Source: Larix kaempferi (lineage: Eukaryota; Streptophyta; Pinopsida; Pinales; Pinaceae). Taken from it: a stretch of DNA of 64,000 nucleotides. The notes beneath the pieces were generated by a model, which saw only the letters and a program-made list of their open reading frames with translations, did not search any database and had not been told where the DNA came from. Of the stretch, positions 10,651-22,600 are shown piece by piece. Location: positions 10,824,501 through 10,888,500 of the forward strand of contig BSBM01000608.1 in NCBI GenBank assembly GCA_027924585.1. The letters are read 5' to 3'. The translations under genes and the position numbers were made by a program. Every line of letters starts with the position of its first letter. Position 1 is the first letter of the stretch.

Positions 10651-13600
10651 TCGGGTTATCTCTATACCATTATACCGAACGCCCCTCACTTTGATTCCTC
10701 CCAGCACGATGCGCCGGGGGCATCCCATGCTGCAGACGGCATCATCGATCATGTTTCTTCGCATCCCCAACCCTTTTCCATAGCATGTCCTAACCCTGTC
10801 CCCGACCTTTCGCGGGCTACCTCACAGTCTGGAGCAACCAACTCGTATGCTCCTATGACACATCACCACCATTCCCATGGACCCACCTATCCACCTCAGT
10901 GCTTTGGTCATGCGCCCCTCACTTATACCCCCCCGGTCGCACCTCAGCCCTTTACCACCAGCAGGCTGCACCAGCTCATGCGCCTTCCCAAGCCCAACCC
11001 GCTTATTACCCACCCCAGGCAGCCCCTGCAGCAAACCCACAACTTGCTCCGCAGACATATTAGTAACCCCCTCAGGGTGCCGCACCTGCGCAGCCTCCAC
11101 CTACATATCACCCACCGCAGCCTGCTCCAGCACCTGCACAACCCCAGAACCCACCTGCTGCTCAAGGGCAAGTTTACGCCCAACAAAATCAGCAGCAAAA
11201 CCAAAACAACCAGTGCAACCAGGGCCAACAAAACCGTGGCAAGGGCCGTAACCGCGGGAACAACCCTCCTCCAAACCAAGGTGGTCAACCTCCCAATCCC
11301 CCAGACAACAATAATGCGGCCCCTGCCAACCAAAACCCTGATCGGCCACCCAAGCAAGCTAAAAACCCTAATTTACGAACAAACCATCCTTGTTCTATTT
11401 GCGGGGTGTATGGCCACTACACACATGCTTGCCCACATTTAGAGCGAACCAGGAAACTCTGGGTTGATGATGCCCATCGCCAAGGGCATGCAGCTCCTCC
11501 AGCGCCACCCAACCCCCCACAACCTCAGCAACCACCTTTGGTGCTTCAAAACCCCTTACCAAACCAAGGCGTAGTGAACACTCAACCGTTGGCTCCCCCT
11601 CAAGCTAACATGCCACCGCAACAACAAATCACTTACGCCGCTCCCGATCAACCCATGTTTGACTCAGGTACCCACCACTTGTTGATGATGTCATCTGCTG
11701 ATGTCAACCTCCAAACTCGTCGGAACCAATATGGCTCCACCTTTGAAGCCCCTCCCACTGATAAAACCACTAACACTCATCCCACTAATCAGGCGTTACG
11801 TATACCTCCGCCTCCAATCGATGGCGCTTCCAAAGCACCTTGTTTCCCACTTCGCAGTATCAATAATAACCCCAATGCGCGCGCTACGTCAAACTACAAC
11901 ATTGTAGACGACTTAGCCCAATCCCCCGCAGCCATGTCTGCGTTATAAGTCTTGAAAAACTGCCCTTCCCAGTGCAAGACTTTACTCACATCCATTGGGG
12001 CTATTGACCCAAATGATTCGAATTTGATGGCATTTGATTTGGACCAGTCCTAACCCCGCCTGCCTTCCACTTTAGCATTCCAAGTTTCTGTTTCCGTTCG
12101 GAATCTTGTCATCCATCGGTGCATCATCGATGAAGGTGCCTCCACATGCGTTATGTCCACATTCGTATGGCAGAAGTTGGGATCCCCTACTCTTCATCAT
12201 TCTACCACTGCATTACGCGCCTACGACGATCGTTCGGCTCATCCCCAAGGTCTCCTAGCCAATGTCCCCGTCCAATTAGGTGGTAAAACCGTACTCATTG
12301 ACATAGAGGTCATCAACGCCCAGCTTGATTATAACCTCTTACTTGGTCGCAGCTACATGTATGCTATGCGGGCCGTAGCTTCCTCTGTCTTTCTTACCAT
12401 GATGTTCCCCCATGATGGACGCGTGGTCAAGATTGACCAACTTACCTACTACGATCCAAATGCCCCTGCTGCACCCGAAAATGTTCTCCCCATGGTTGAA
12501 CAACCTGTTAGTAGTACTGCTACCTCATTTGTTTCCTCCTTGGGACCTGGAGTTTACTCAGACCCGCCGATGACATCCACCTTCCAATCCATTCCTCCCC
12601 CGTCATCTGCGCCCGAAGTGTCTAACTTATGTACCATTTCTCACGATACCCAAACACCTAACAATCAACCACCCTTGTTGCCTAAACCACCATTGGTACC
12701 TAGCCACATTGGTGTTACACCCATCCACACAATCCCCTTCCTAGTCCCTCCCTCGGGAGTAGTAAGCGCCCTGGTTATGGCTACCCTTAGCCTCCTTAGG
12801 TTAACCTTGGGATTACCCGTATGGTATCTTTCGCCTCCCGTTCCCCCGCCGACACCAAGCGTTGTCCTACAACCGGTGCAACCCATGGCTACTACCACTC
12901 AGCCACCCCCCGATGTCGCTACCCCTTTGTCCTCCACGAATCCCCCTCCTCCTCCCAAACCTACTGGGGGTAGAGGCCCCCAACCTTACACTGTTGTACC
13001 ACCTCCCAAGACAGTCAAAAACCCCCCCGTGTTTCATGCTCCTCCCAAATGCTCATTGTGCGATGAGTTAGGTCATCCGACTCATCAATGTCCCCAATTA
13101 CCGGCATTACAGGAACACATGCAACTGCTTGACGACGACCCTAATCTTCCCGTTGTCAAACTCGACCCCACCCCCAAGCCTCGCGATAAATCCCTGCGTA
13201 CCAACCACCCCTGTGCCATATGCGGTGTTTACGGGCATTACTCACATTACTGTCCCGATCTCCCAGATTACAGAGCATCTCTTTATGAGATGAACAATCT
13301 GCATCTTGAGACGGCACCACCCACCATTGAGGAGATTCACCCCCCAGTCTCATCCCCTTCTGGAGAGATTAATACCATTTATATGATCTCTTCAACCACT
13401 ACTCCTTTGTCAACCGATTTGACAACCCAAACCTTCTGGACTGATGAGGAGATTCTCAAGGCTCTCACCGCCTCGGATTATCCCTGGGATGACATACACC
13501 ATCGTTCCTACTTCCTCCCATAAGAATCCTCCTCTGGTACCGCGACCCAATTTGCGGTTGAATCCAAAGACTTCCTTCCCACCAAGGTTGATTGGTTTAA

Positions 13601-14021
13601 GGACCCTATTCCTGCTCCGGATGCCTTCGAGGAAGGTAACATGGCCAATATTTCACCCCTCATCCAAATTGATATCGCTGCCCCAGGAGGTACACCTGAA
13701 CTCATAACTTTAGGAGCCTCATGCAGTGAGCATGAGATTGAGGAGTACAAAAAACTCTTCCAGGAATTCCGTGATGTCTTTGCCTGGTCCTATACCAAAG
13801 TGCCCGGTCTTGACCCCGCCATCATAGAGCACCACCTTGACACCTCTGAGTCAAGGGGCATAATAGATTCCCTCGACCCTGGGATAGGGGGCATGATCAA
13901 TCATTTTGAACCTTCCCCATCACATCTATCTCAGCACGTCAATGAACCCATTGTTCAAACCCACACATATGTGATCCATAATCACAAACCCCATGCACAT
14001 AGCATGGGGGCAAGTCATTAA
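10651..14021 (+). pseudogene. Zinc knuckles, protease and RT N-terminus of the Ogre-like element
   Basis: After the gag stop the frame shifts near 10960-11100 into a Gln/Pro/Asn-rich linker. A CCHC motif lies at 11391-11432 (CSICGVYGHYTHAC). The retropepsin region is at about 12060-12460, with the active-site block IDEGASTCVMS and the later YNLLLGRS. DEGA in place of DSGA is, as I recall, usual for Ogre-type proteases, so it need not mean decay. Two more CCHC motifs follow at 13050-13091 and 13212-13253. At about 13740-13840 an RT N-terminal stretch (EFRDVFAWSYTKVPGLDP) appears, and similarity ends near HHLDT. In-frame stops are at 11946, 12051 and 13521. RT core, RNase H and integrase are deleted. 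Confidence 0.8.
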
Positions 14022-14259
14022 CCCTGCTCACTTTTTCACATGTGTGATCTCAACCATTTTTGAGGTCACATGTCACTTGTATATATGATTTGATTTGATA
14101 CACCTAGTATTCTTCCCCCACGGGTCATCATTTCTCCCCACCACTTCATCCTTGGCTTGGTGGGCTCACCTTTATTTGCAACCATTTTTTAACCTAGTTA
14201 GTTCCTTTGACCATTCCGGAGTCCTTATGACCTCCATTTTTCGCACCATTTGCACCACC

Positions 14260-14690
14260 GGATTCATATTTCCGCGCTCGTGATGATGCTTGAGATCATT
14301 TCTCGCTCTCACCAGGACCAATATCAACATTGTGTCCCGACACCTTGTCGCCCCGGTTTGCGTGCCACATCGGTCGTAGCCCATTTTTGATATACCTTAT
14401 ATCATCGGATTCATTTTTCTGAGCCAATGATGATGCTTGAGATCATTTCTCGCTCTCACCCCCCCGATTTTTTGGGTATTTTTCCAAAACACCCCCCGTC
14501 GCCTCGGTTTACGTGCCACATCGGTCGTTATCCATTTTTGACACTCTTTATATCGTCGGATTCATTTTTCCGAGCTCGTGATGATGCTTGAGATCATTTC
14601 TCTCTCTCACTTGGTACAGTTTCAACATTGTGTCCCGACACCTTGCTGCCTCGATTTGCGCACCACATCGGCCGCCATCGAATTGTTCCA
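14260..14690 (+). repeat. 149-bp tandem repeat, three copies
   Basis: Units start at 14260, 14407 and 14558 with ggattcat, followed by gatgatgcttgagatcattt and, about 60-90 bp on, the block ccacatcgg. Copies are diverged, and the middle one has a C/T-rich insertion. Confidence 0.8.
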
Positions 14691-15169
14691 CATTTTTTAC
14701 ATGAGCCATTCACTCCTGTCATATTGCAATTGTTCCGTTATTTTTCCACCATTCATTACCCCGCAAGGAGGCCCACCAGTGTTCCCCCCCACCCTCGTTC
14801 TTGGTCATCATAAATGTTCCTTGATTGAGAACTTCCTCCTTGCCTGGCCATTCCTTTTGTTCGGTATAATTTTATCCCTTTTTCGGGCCGGACAAGTCCT
14901 TTACGAAAAAGGCACTTAGGCAGTTTCTGTTAAGCTCTTTTCTGACTCCTAAAACAATGAAAAGATCGCCGAGCAATCTTGCTTCCTTTCATGCTCGTTA
15001 AAGTACCTGAAAGGGCGTCTATCTGGTATAAGTTTACCCCTTTTCCGGACCTGGTAGACTACTTACGAAAAAGGAATACTCTAGTCACACCGGCTAGAAG
15101 AGTTCTCCATTGCATCCTTTTATGCTTCTTTGGGCCTTAGAGACTAACACACAAAAAAGCAACCCCCTG

Positions 15170-15379
15170 GAGTCTTCTTATCGCTTTCAGACTCTCTAAA
15201 ATTGAAAGCAACCATGAGCATGAACTGTCCTGGGCTCGTACAAATCCACACGACATTACCATTCCATCATTTCAGAGTCTTCTTATCGCTTTCAGACTCC
15301 TTAAAATTGAAAGCAATCACGAGCATGAACTGTCCTGGGCTCATATAAATCCACACTACAGTACCATTTTACACTCACT
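15170..15379 (+). repeat. 105-bp direct duplication
   Basis: The block starting gagtcttcttatcgctttca occurs at 15170 and 15275 with few changes across the whole unit, ending in the ccacac/ccattt stretch. Confidence 0.85.
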
Positions 15380-16337
15380 TCTTCTAGTTCCTTAACCCAT
15401 GAAGAAGTTCCCCTGTGCCTTTTGGCACCATGATCGATCATCTCAGCAGCACCCCCAATCAGGTCGCCTTTGTTCAGAGTAGTCTGCAGTCTCCTGCCAT
15501 TTTACACCAGCCTGAGTATCCCTCATCCCAATCACTATCCTTCATCCATTACAGCTATGATCCCTTTCCCATCAGTCAGTTTCATATGCTGCCCAATCAT
15601 CCCCGCCATCATCCTCTGAACAAAGGAAGTTTGAGTCCACCCAATCTACTTGCCCAGTTATCCCCCACAGTTTGTCAGTCCTACCATCAGTACTCTCACA
15701 CTTCGGTTCTCCACCTCGCGCTCCTGTCAAGGAAACATCATTGCCTTGATAGTTGCAGGTCTCCCTCTGTCGACGACAGCCCCTCTATTCTAGAGGATAG
15801 ACCCAGAGGTCCCTGCACCTTGGACCCATCACCATCTGTGGTGAGTGCCTACGGATCATTTTGAGAGGAGTCATCATTGCCTCTTCGAATGGTTGTTTCT
15901 CACATGCTCGACTTCAACACCTTGATCGCATCGTTGAGAATCGTGTAGGGTTTATATCCCTTCAGTTATTAGTCGAAGACCCCGGATTTCCCCCGACTCT
16001 AGCACATTGGTGAGTCACTTCGAAACTCCCAGTTATATGTTCCCGTGGATGTCCGGGTTGTGTTGGTGATTGTATTTGGAAGCCATCCAGTTATATGCTT
16101 CCTTGAGTACCCAGTTCAGTCCCAGTTTCATCCCAGTTCAGTGTACCATTGAGAGTGTGACCCTTTGTCACTATGATCCAGCAGCTCATCAGTTCCTTTG
16201 GTACCACACTCAGTAGCACTGTTGTCATTCCAGTGTATCAGTTTTTCAGCACAGACGTGGTCAGCCCAGCAGTATGTCCCAGATTTGTGTCCTCTCTGGA
16301 CCCTTATGATGTACACAGTGGTTCTCTATGTATCCTA

Positions 16338-16577
16338 CAGGTCCCCCTTTTTCGGGCCTTACAGTTATTTTATGTATCTTGATACGAGCATGGGTATGCC
16401 CGCCTCGTCCATATATTGAGATTCTTCCTCATTCAGTATTTGAGGTCATGTATATGTCAGGTCCCCCTCTTTTGGACCACATTGTTATTATTGTTTTATA
16501 TCTTGATACGAGCATGGAAATGCCCGCCTCGTCCATATGATCAGATTATTCCTCATCCATTATTGAGGCTATGTACT
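16338..16577 (+). repeat. 120-bp direct duplication
   Basis: Two units start caggtccccc at 16338 and 16458. Both contain ttgatacgagcatgg and gcccgcctcgtccatat. The pair lies close to the polypurine tract. Confidence 0.85.
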
Positions 16578-16709
16578 TTTAGTTTTTGCAATTGTTCGAG
16601 ATCGTTGTTCCGGGCTCCAGTTTGTTTCTTCTCTTCTCCACACCCCAAGAAAACCATTTAAAGACTTATGATGTCTATCGGCCATACGATGAGCTCCTGC
16701 CCTCACACA

Positions 16710-16722
16710 TCAGGGGGCAATC
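16710..16722 (+). promoter_or_regulatory. Polypurine tract of the Ogre-like element
   Basis: The purine-rich run tcagggggcaa lies directly before the 3' LTR start at 16723. This is the expected place for plus-strand priming. Confidence 0.6.
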
Positions 16723-17460
16723 TGTTAACACCCAAAAAGTGCTCACTACCTCATCTACCCCATTACATGACTCATTTGTCCATTTTCCTACCATATTTCC
16801 CTTAAAAACCTCGAAAATCCCACTAAAAAGCCTCCAAAAGGCCTAAAATGCCTCCAAAAGGCCACAAAACCATCAAAAAGGCTAAAAAAACCCATTTTCC
16901 CTCCAAAAACATCCAAAATTCCTCCAAAATAGCAAAAACCCTCTAAAAAGGGAATAAAAAATATAAAATAATAAGGAAAAAGGAGGAAAAAACCCTATAC
17001 AGCTGACCTAAACCATATGGTTCCCAAAACCATGGGCCAGCACTCCACCACCAAAAACCTATAAATAGGTGATGGAGACCCCTCATTTCATATCCACAAT
17101 CATAAGCACCCTTACTCTGCCAAAATAGCTCTTGAAACCCTAGCTCACCCTTGAGCTACTTTCACCTTGAGAGCCCCTTTTGGCCCATTCCCATCATTTG
17201 GAGAAAGAGAAGGAACAAGTTGGAGCTAGGAGCAACCCTCTTGGGCCATTGCAAGAGCTTCACCAACCTTCACATTGGAGGTAAAATCAATACAAAAATC
17301 ATTCTTTATCTTTTGTTTTTTCTGTTTCATGCATATGTTTAGAGTAATTTACATTTCTGTTTTAGCACTTTAATTTACAATTTATTGAACTGCTACTAAG
17401 GAGTCCCTTCTCCTTAGTAGGTGCTCATTTGCACAAGCTAGGGGTAAAACCCTAGCTACA
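16723..17460 (+). repeat. 3' LTR of the Ogre-like element
   Basis: The 738-bp copy of 7115-7831 ends in CA and is followed by the target duplication agaag. It has a 20-bp internal duplication near 16835-16860 that is absent from the 5' LTR and explains the length difference. Confidence 0.9.
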
Positions 17461-17562
17461 AGAAGTTAAAACGTTTTGTGGAAATTTAAAACAAGGGTTG
17501 ATATGAGAGGATATAAACCCAATGGATATTACTAAAATAAATCAACTATTCGCATAACTCAG

Positions 17563-18167
17563 TGTTAAATTTTGAGCATTAATTCACAATACTCTAGGAT
17601 CTTCACTGAGAGAATAACATATACAGTATATCAATGCATAACAATCACAATAAGCATCACAAGCATCACAAGAATCAAAAGCATGAGAGACAAGAGACAC
17701 AGAGTTTCCGTGGGGAAAACCCTAAGGTGAAAAACCCCACAACTTCCTCAGAGATAGAGAGAGCAATGGCTCAACCAAAATACAACCAAAATACACTGAG
17801 ATAGTCTCCTAGTAGCAGATGATCCTCCTCCTCACTAGTGCGCCACTTTCTGAGTGAGAGAGATATGACTTTCCGAATGATTCAAATAGAGATCTCCTGA
17901 TCTCTATTTATACTTAACCTGTTTGCCCATTTACACTATGGGACCGACTTGTCTATCTAGATACATCCACAATATAATATATATTTCAGGTTCGACCCCA
18001 CACATGGTGTTCTAATAACCCATCAGCAAGTACACACACTTGCGACACTTGTCAATCCACATGACGACACTTCCTTATAGAGGAATAACACATCTCTAAT
18101 AAGGGTACAATAAATATATATGAAATACATAGATGAAATACATTCCGAAGTTACATATACATCAACA
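17563..18167 (-). repeat. 3' LTR of the 17.5-24.3 kb copia
   Basis: Read on the minus strand the LTR runs from TGTTGATGTA to GCTCAAAATTTAACA. Only the last 27 bases of the other LTR remain for comparison, and they match. Confidence 0.85.
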
Positions 18168-18180
18168 CTCCCTCTTAACT
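18168..18180 (-). promoter_or_regulatory. Polypurine tract
   Basis: The minus strand reads agttaagagggag right before the 3' LTR. The copia at 41041-46949 has nearly the same tract and the same following sequence, so the two families are related. Confidence 0.75.
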
Positions 18181-18405
18181 AGGAAGGTATTTCTCGACAC
18201 AGATCTGCTAGACAAGTCTTCTTCTCCGGATCATCGTCATCGTCATCGTCACTACTGCTGCTATCTCAACCAATCTCTGACTCTACTCGTCATAGGAAGT
18301 TCTACAGAGCCAGTCCTTTTTCATACTGGATGTAGGCCCACCACCTGCAGGTCTTCGTCATCACTGGCCATACTGTGGAATCCTCAGGACTTATTATGTG
18401 CGTCA

Positions 18406-18990
18406 CAAAACCTCGAAAGAGCATCCCAGGCTATTACGAGCACACGGCTCTACCTATAGGATCTCCCAGGGCCATATTATATGTGACCTCACCACAAAAC
18501 CTCGCAAGAGCATCCCAGGTTGTTACGAGCACACAGCTCTACCTATAGGATCTCCCAGGGACAAATTATATGTGGTCACCACAAAACCTCGCAAGAGCAT
18601 CCCAGGCTGTTACGAGCACACAGCTCTACCTATAGGATCTCCCAGGGACAGATTATATGTGGTCATGGAAAAACCTCACAAGAGCATCCCAGAACTTATT
18701 AAGGGCACACAGCCCAACCTATCGGATCTCCCAGGGACATATTATATGCCATAGGACAAAACCTTTAAAGAGCATCTGCCAGATATCCCAAGGCCAGATT
18801 ATATGTCATAAGAAAAACCTTGAAAGACTATCTGCAGATCTCCCAGGTACAAATTATATGTCCTCCCAGAGCAAAACCTCGAAAGAGCATTTTCCAGATA
18901 TCCCAGGGCCAAATTATATGCCATAGGAAAAACCTCGAAAGACTGTCTGCAAATCTCCCAGGGCCAAATTATATGCTCATCTGCACAACC
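18406..18990 (-). repeat. 88-bp tandem array in the 3' region of the copia
   Basis: Units beginning caaaacctcg (plus strand) start at 18406, 18494, 18582, about 18670 and 18757, a strict 87-88 bp period. Shorter derivatives of about 56 bp follow to 18990. Each unit holds gagcatcccagg and ggatctcccaggg. Open frames here are translations of the repeat. Confidence 0.85.
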
Positions 18991-18999
18991 TGATCCACG

Positions 19000-19550
19000 G
19001 CCATAGAGTATCAACCTGATACTCACCATACATCATCCTGATGTATACATGATCATCCTGATCATCATCACTGCAACATGCTGCTGCATGTCACCTAGAG
19101 CAACATCCTGAAGCTCGTCATCCATGATCATCTTGATCATACAATGCATCTACCTTATGCATACCAAGTATCTACCTGATACATATCATCATACATGATC
19201 CACCTGATCATATATTGTATCCACCTGATACAAATACAAATACATGATACATATCACCATACATGATCCACCTGATCATACAATGTATCCACCTAATACA
19301 TATACAGATTCATGGTCCAAGCATCCAACATGATGCATATACAAAATACATACAAATGATCCTACTGATCATATCCAGCATCCAACATGATGCGTACATA
19401 CATATAAATGATCCAACTGATCATATCTAGCATCCAACATGATGCGTACATACATATACATATAAATGATCCAACTGATCATATCCAACATCCAACATGA
19501 TGCGTACATACATATACAAATGATCCAACTGATCATACAAAGCAGAAACC
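19000..19550 (-). repeat. Second array, 50-60 bp units
   Basis: Irregular units rich in cctgatcat and atgatgcgtacata, with starts such as 19387, 19439 and 19497. It adjoins the 88-bp array but is unrelated in sequence. It lies between the RNase H stop and the polypurine tract. Confidence 0.75.
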
Positions 19551-19653
19551 AGAACATCATCCTGATGCTCATCATCCAGTGCTTACATCCATAGCCATGT
19601 GAAGGATCCTCCTTCCAACATGCTTGGAATGGCTTTAGCAAATGTGTCCATCA

Positions 19654-22600
19654 CTACTTCCTCAAAGCGTCATCAATCTGAAGAACACCAAGCCTCTCTC
19701 TGAAGTACTCGAACTTCACCCTAGCTAGTGGCTTCGTTAGGACATCTGCAATCTGCTCGTCCATCGCAACATACAGGAGCTTCACAGCTCCTCTCTGCAC
19801 CATATCCCTGATATAGTGATATTTGATCTCTATGTGTTTCGACCTATCATGAAACACTGGGTTCTTGGACAGCTTCACACAACTCTGGTTATCACAAAAG
19901 ATACCAGTAGCATCCAACGGGAGATCAAATAACTCAGATAGTAGCTTCCGTAGCCATACTGCCTCACAACTAGCTGAACAGGCTGCAACATACTCTGCCT
20001 CAGCTGTACTCAGTGCTACGCAGGACTACTTCCTTCTAAACCAAGAGATCACACCTGATCCCATACTGAAGCAGCACCCAGATGTGCTCTTCCTATCTGC
20101 AGTACTGCCAGCCCAATATGAATCAACATAACCCTGCAGGTTGAACTTTTGATTTGCTTCATACTTGAGCCCATAATCCACTGTACCCTTCAGGTACCTC
20201 AGAACATGCTTTACAGCAACCAGGTGAACACTCCTCGGATCCGTCAGGAACTGGCTCAATGTGTTCACAGCAAAGCAAATATCTGGTCTCGTGTTCTTCA
20301 GGTACATCAAGGACCCAATCATCTGACAATACATAGAGACATCAACCAGCTCAGATGAAGCATCACATAGAAGCTTCAGATTCAATGCCATAGGTGTGGC
20401 CCTGGCCTTGCAATCTATCATCCCGAATCTCTTCGGGATATCTACTATGTACTTCCCTTGATCAAGGAAGATCCCACCTGCACTCTGCCACACCTCCATA
20501 CCTAGGAAATAATGCATCATTCCCAAATATTTCATATTGAACTCAGTAGCAAGCTTCCTCTTCGTATCTACAATCAATCTATCATCTCCTATTACAAATA
20601 AATCATCCACATACAGGAGTAGAATCACAGGATTCCCTTCCTCAACCTTGTAATAAAGGTTGGAATCTGCTTTACTCTTGGTAAAGCCCAAACTAAATAG
20701 GAAACTGTCCATCCTACCATACCAAGTTCTAGGAGCTTGTTTCAAGCCATACAAGGCTTTCTTCAATCTACACACATATGACTCCTTGTCATGTATTTCA
20801 AAATAGAGTGGCTGCTCCACATATACTTCCTCTTCAACTACACCATTCAAGAAAGCAGTCTTGACATCCATCTGGTGTATTTTCCATTTCATTGCTGCAG
20901 CCAGGGCAAGTATTGTTCTGATGGAAGTATACATGGCTGTAGGTGCAAAATTTTCTTCATAATCTATTCCCTCTTTCTGAGAGAAGCCAGGAGCTACGAA
21001 TCTTGCCTTGTATTTCTCTACACTGCCATCTGCAGCATGCTTGATTTTGTAGATCCATTTGGAAGTCACAACAGACTTCTCTTTAGGTCTTGGGACAACA
21101 TCCCAAACATCATTCTTCATTATTGATTGGTATTCCTCAACCATGGCATCCTTCCATTCTTTCTTTTCCGCTGCTTCTTCATAACTGGAAGGCTCTTTGT
21201 TCATAATGTCACAGAGTAAAGCAACATAGCTGGTATGTGATCTGGTTCTCTTCTTTTCTCTGTGTTCTTCTTCTGGAATGCCAAATCTTTCTGCATCTTG
21301 AATGAGCTCTCTAGCCCATGCAGGTTTCCTCTTGTGAGAGTTATCCTCACAGGGTGGATCTACAGGTTCTTGTGGATCTTCAAACTCACGAACAACTTCT
21401 GGAACTACTTCAGTCATGGTAGTGTCTTGAAATCTAGTTTCCTTAGATTCTTCATAAACTTTGATAGGTGCTTTCCTTGATTTGATGAATGTTGAGTTTT
21501 CATCAAATGTTACATCCCTACTGACATCAATCTTCTTGAACCCTGGAAAGTATATTCTGTAAGCCTTCGATCTTTCACTGTAACCCACAAAGATACCCTT
21601 CTTTCCTGAAGGATCTAGTTCAGTCCTCTTTCCTTTGGGACATGAGTGTATACTGGACAACCAAATATTCTGAGATGGCTGATTTCAGGTTTCTTACCAG
21701 AAAAGACCTCTTCTAGTGTCTTGTTTTCCAATATCTTGTGGGGTGTTATGTTCTGCACATATACAGTTGTTCTAGTTGCTTCTGCCCATAGATGCATAGG
21801 TAGATCCTAGTCATGCAGCATTGCCCTTGCTGCTTCCATGATAGTTCTATTCTTCCTTTCTGCAACTCCATTTTGTTGAAGATTATAAGGAGCAGTCAAC
21901 TCCCTCTTAATCCCTTAATCACTACAAAGCTTCTTGAAGTCACCTGAGGTGAATTCTCCACCATTGTCAGATCTGAATGTTTCGATCTTCTTGTCAGTTT
22001 GATTCTCCATCAAGATTTTGAATTCCTTGAACTTATCAAACACCTCATCTTTGTTCTTCAAGAAGTATACCCAAGTCTTCCTGGAGAAGTCATCAATAAA
22101 TGAGACATAGTAAACATACCCACTAAGAGAACTGGTTGACATAGGACCACATACATCTGAGTGGATGATTTCCAGGATATCTTTTGCCTTGATTTCACTG
22201 CTTGGGAAAGCCTTCTTAATGTTCTTACCTTTTGCACATCCTTTGCAAACACCTTTATGTTTGGTCTTGATTTCAGGAATACCCTCTACAGCCTTGCTTG
22301 CAATTGGAAGTGCCCTATAGTGCATATGAGCAAGTCTTCTATGCCAAAGTTCACTTGGCTCCATGGATTCATGCACCATGGCATGTTCAGGCTGTCCCTT
22401 CAATTTATACAATCCTCCCTCTTGCTCTCCAATCACTACTGCATCATCTATGGTCTTTCCCTTTGGCCACATTAGGACTTGTCCATCCACAAATGCAACC
22501 CTCATACCTTTTGCATCCAATGCAGAGATGGAGAGTAAGTTCTTCTTGAGCCCAGGTATATAAAGGACTTCTTTCATCTTCAAAGATTTTCCAGAATCTA

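Larger units (their letters stand above)
14022..16709 (+). other. Long untranslated 3' region of the Ogre-like element
   Basis: There is no coding domain in 2.7 kb. Instead there are four families of short direct duplications: about 149 bp x3 (14260-14690), about 154 bp x2 (14871-15090), 105 bp x2 (15170-15379) and 120 bp x2 (16338-16577). The frames within are Pro/Ser-rich translations of repeats. Hypervariable repeat-rich 3' regions are known in Tat/Ogre elements. Confidence 0.7.
7115..17460 (+). mobile_element. Non-autonomous Tat/Ogre-like Ty3/gypsy element
   Basis: This is a complete LTR element of 10.3 kb with 5-bp target duplications agaag (7110-7114 and 17461-17465). The order is LTR, primer site, long leader with a tandem array, gag, CCHC motif, protease, two more CCHC motifs, the first residues of RT, a 2.7-kb untranslated region full of duplications, polypurine tract, LTR. 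RT body, RNase H and integrase are absent, so it would need proteins from a relative. The two LTRs differ by roughly 14 substitutions and one 20-bp duplication by eye, making it one of the younger insertions. Confidence 0.9.

Noticed and set aside
12130-12150. DEGA in the protease as a lost active site
   Set aside because: The change is, as I recall, the usual form in Ogre-type proteases, and the surrounding residues are well kept.
18406-18990. CRISPR-like array
   Set aside because: Units are contiguous tandem repeats without unique spacers, in a eukaryotic retroelement.
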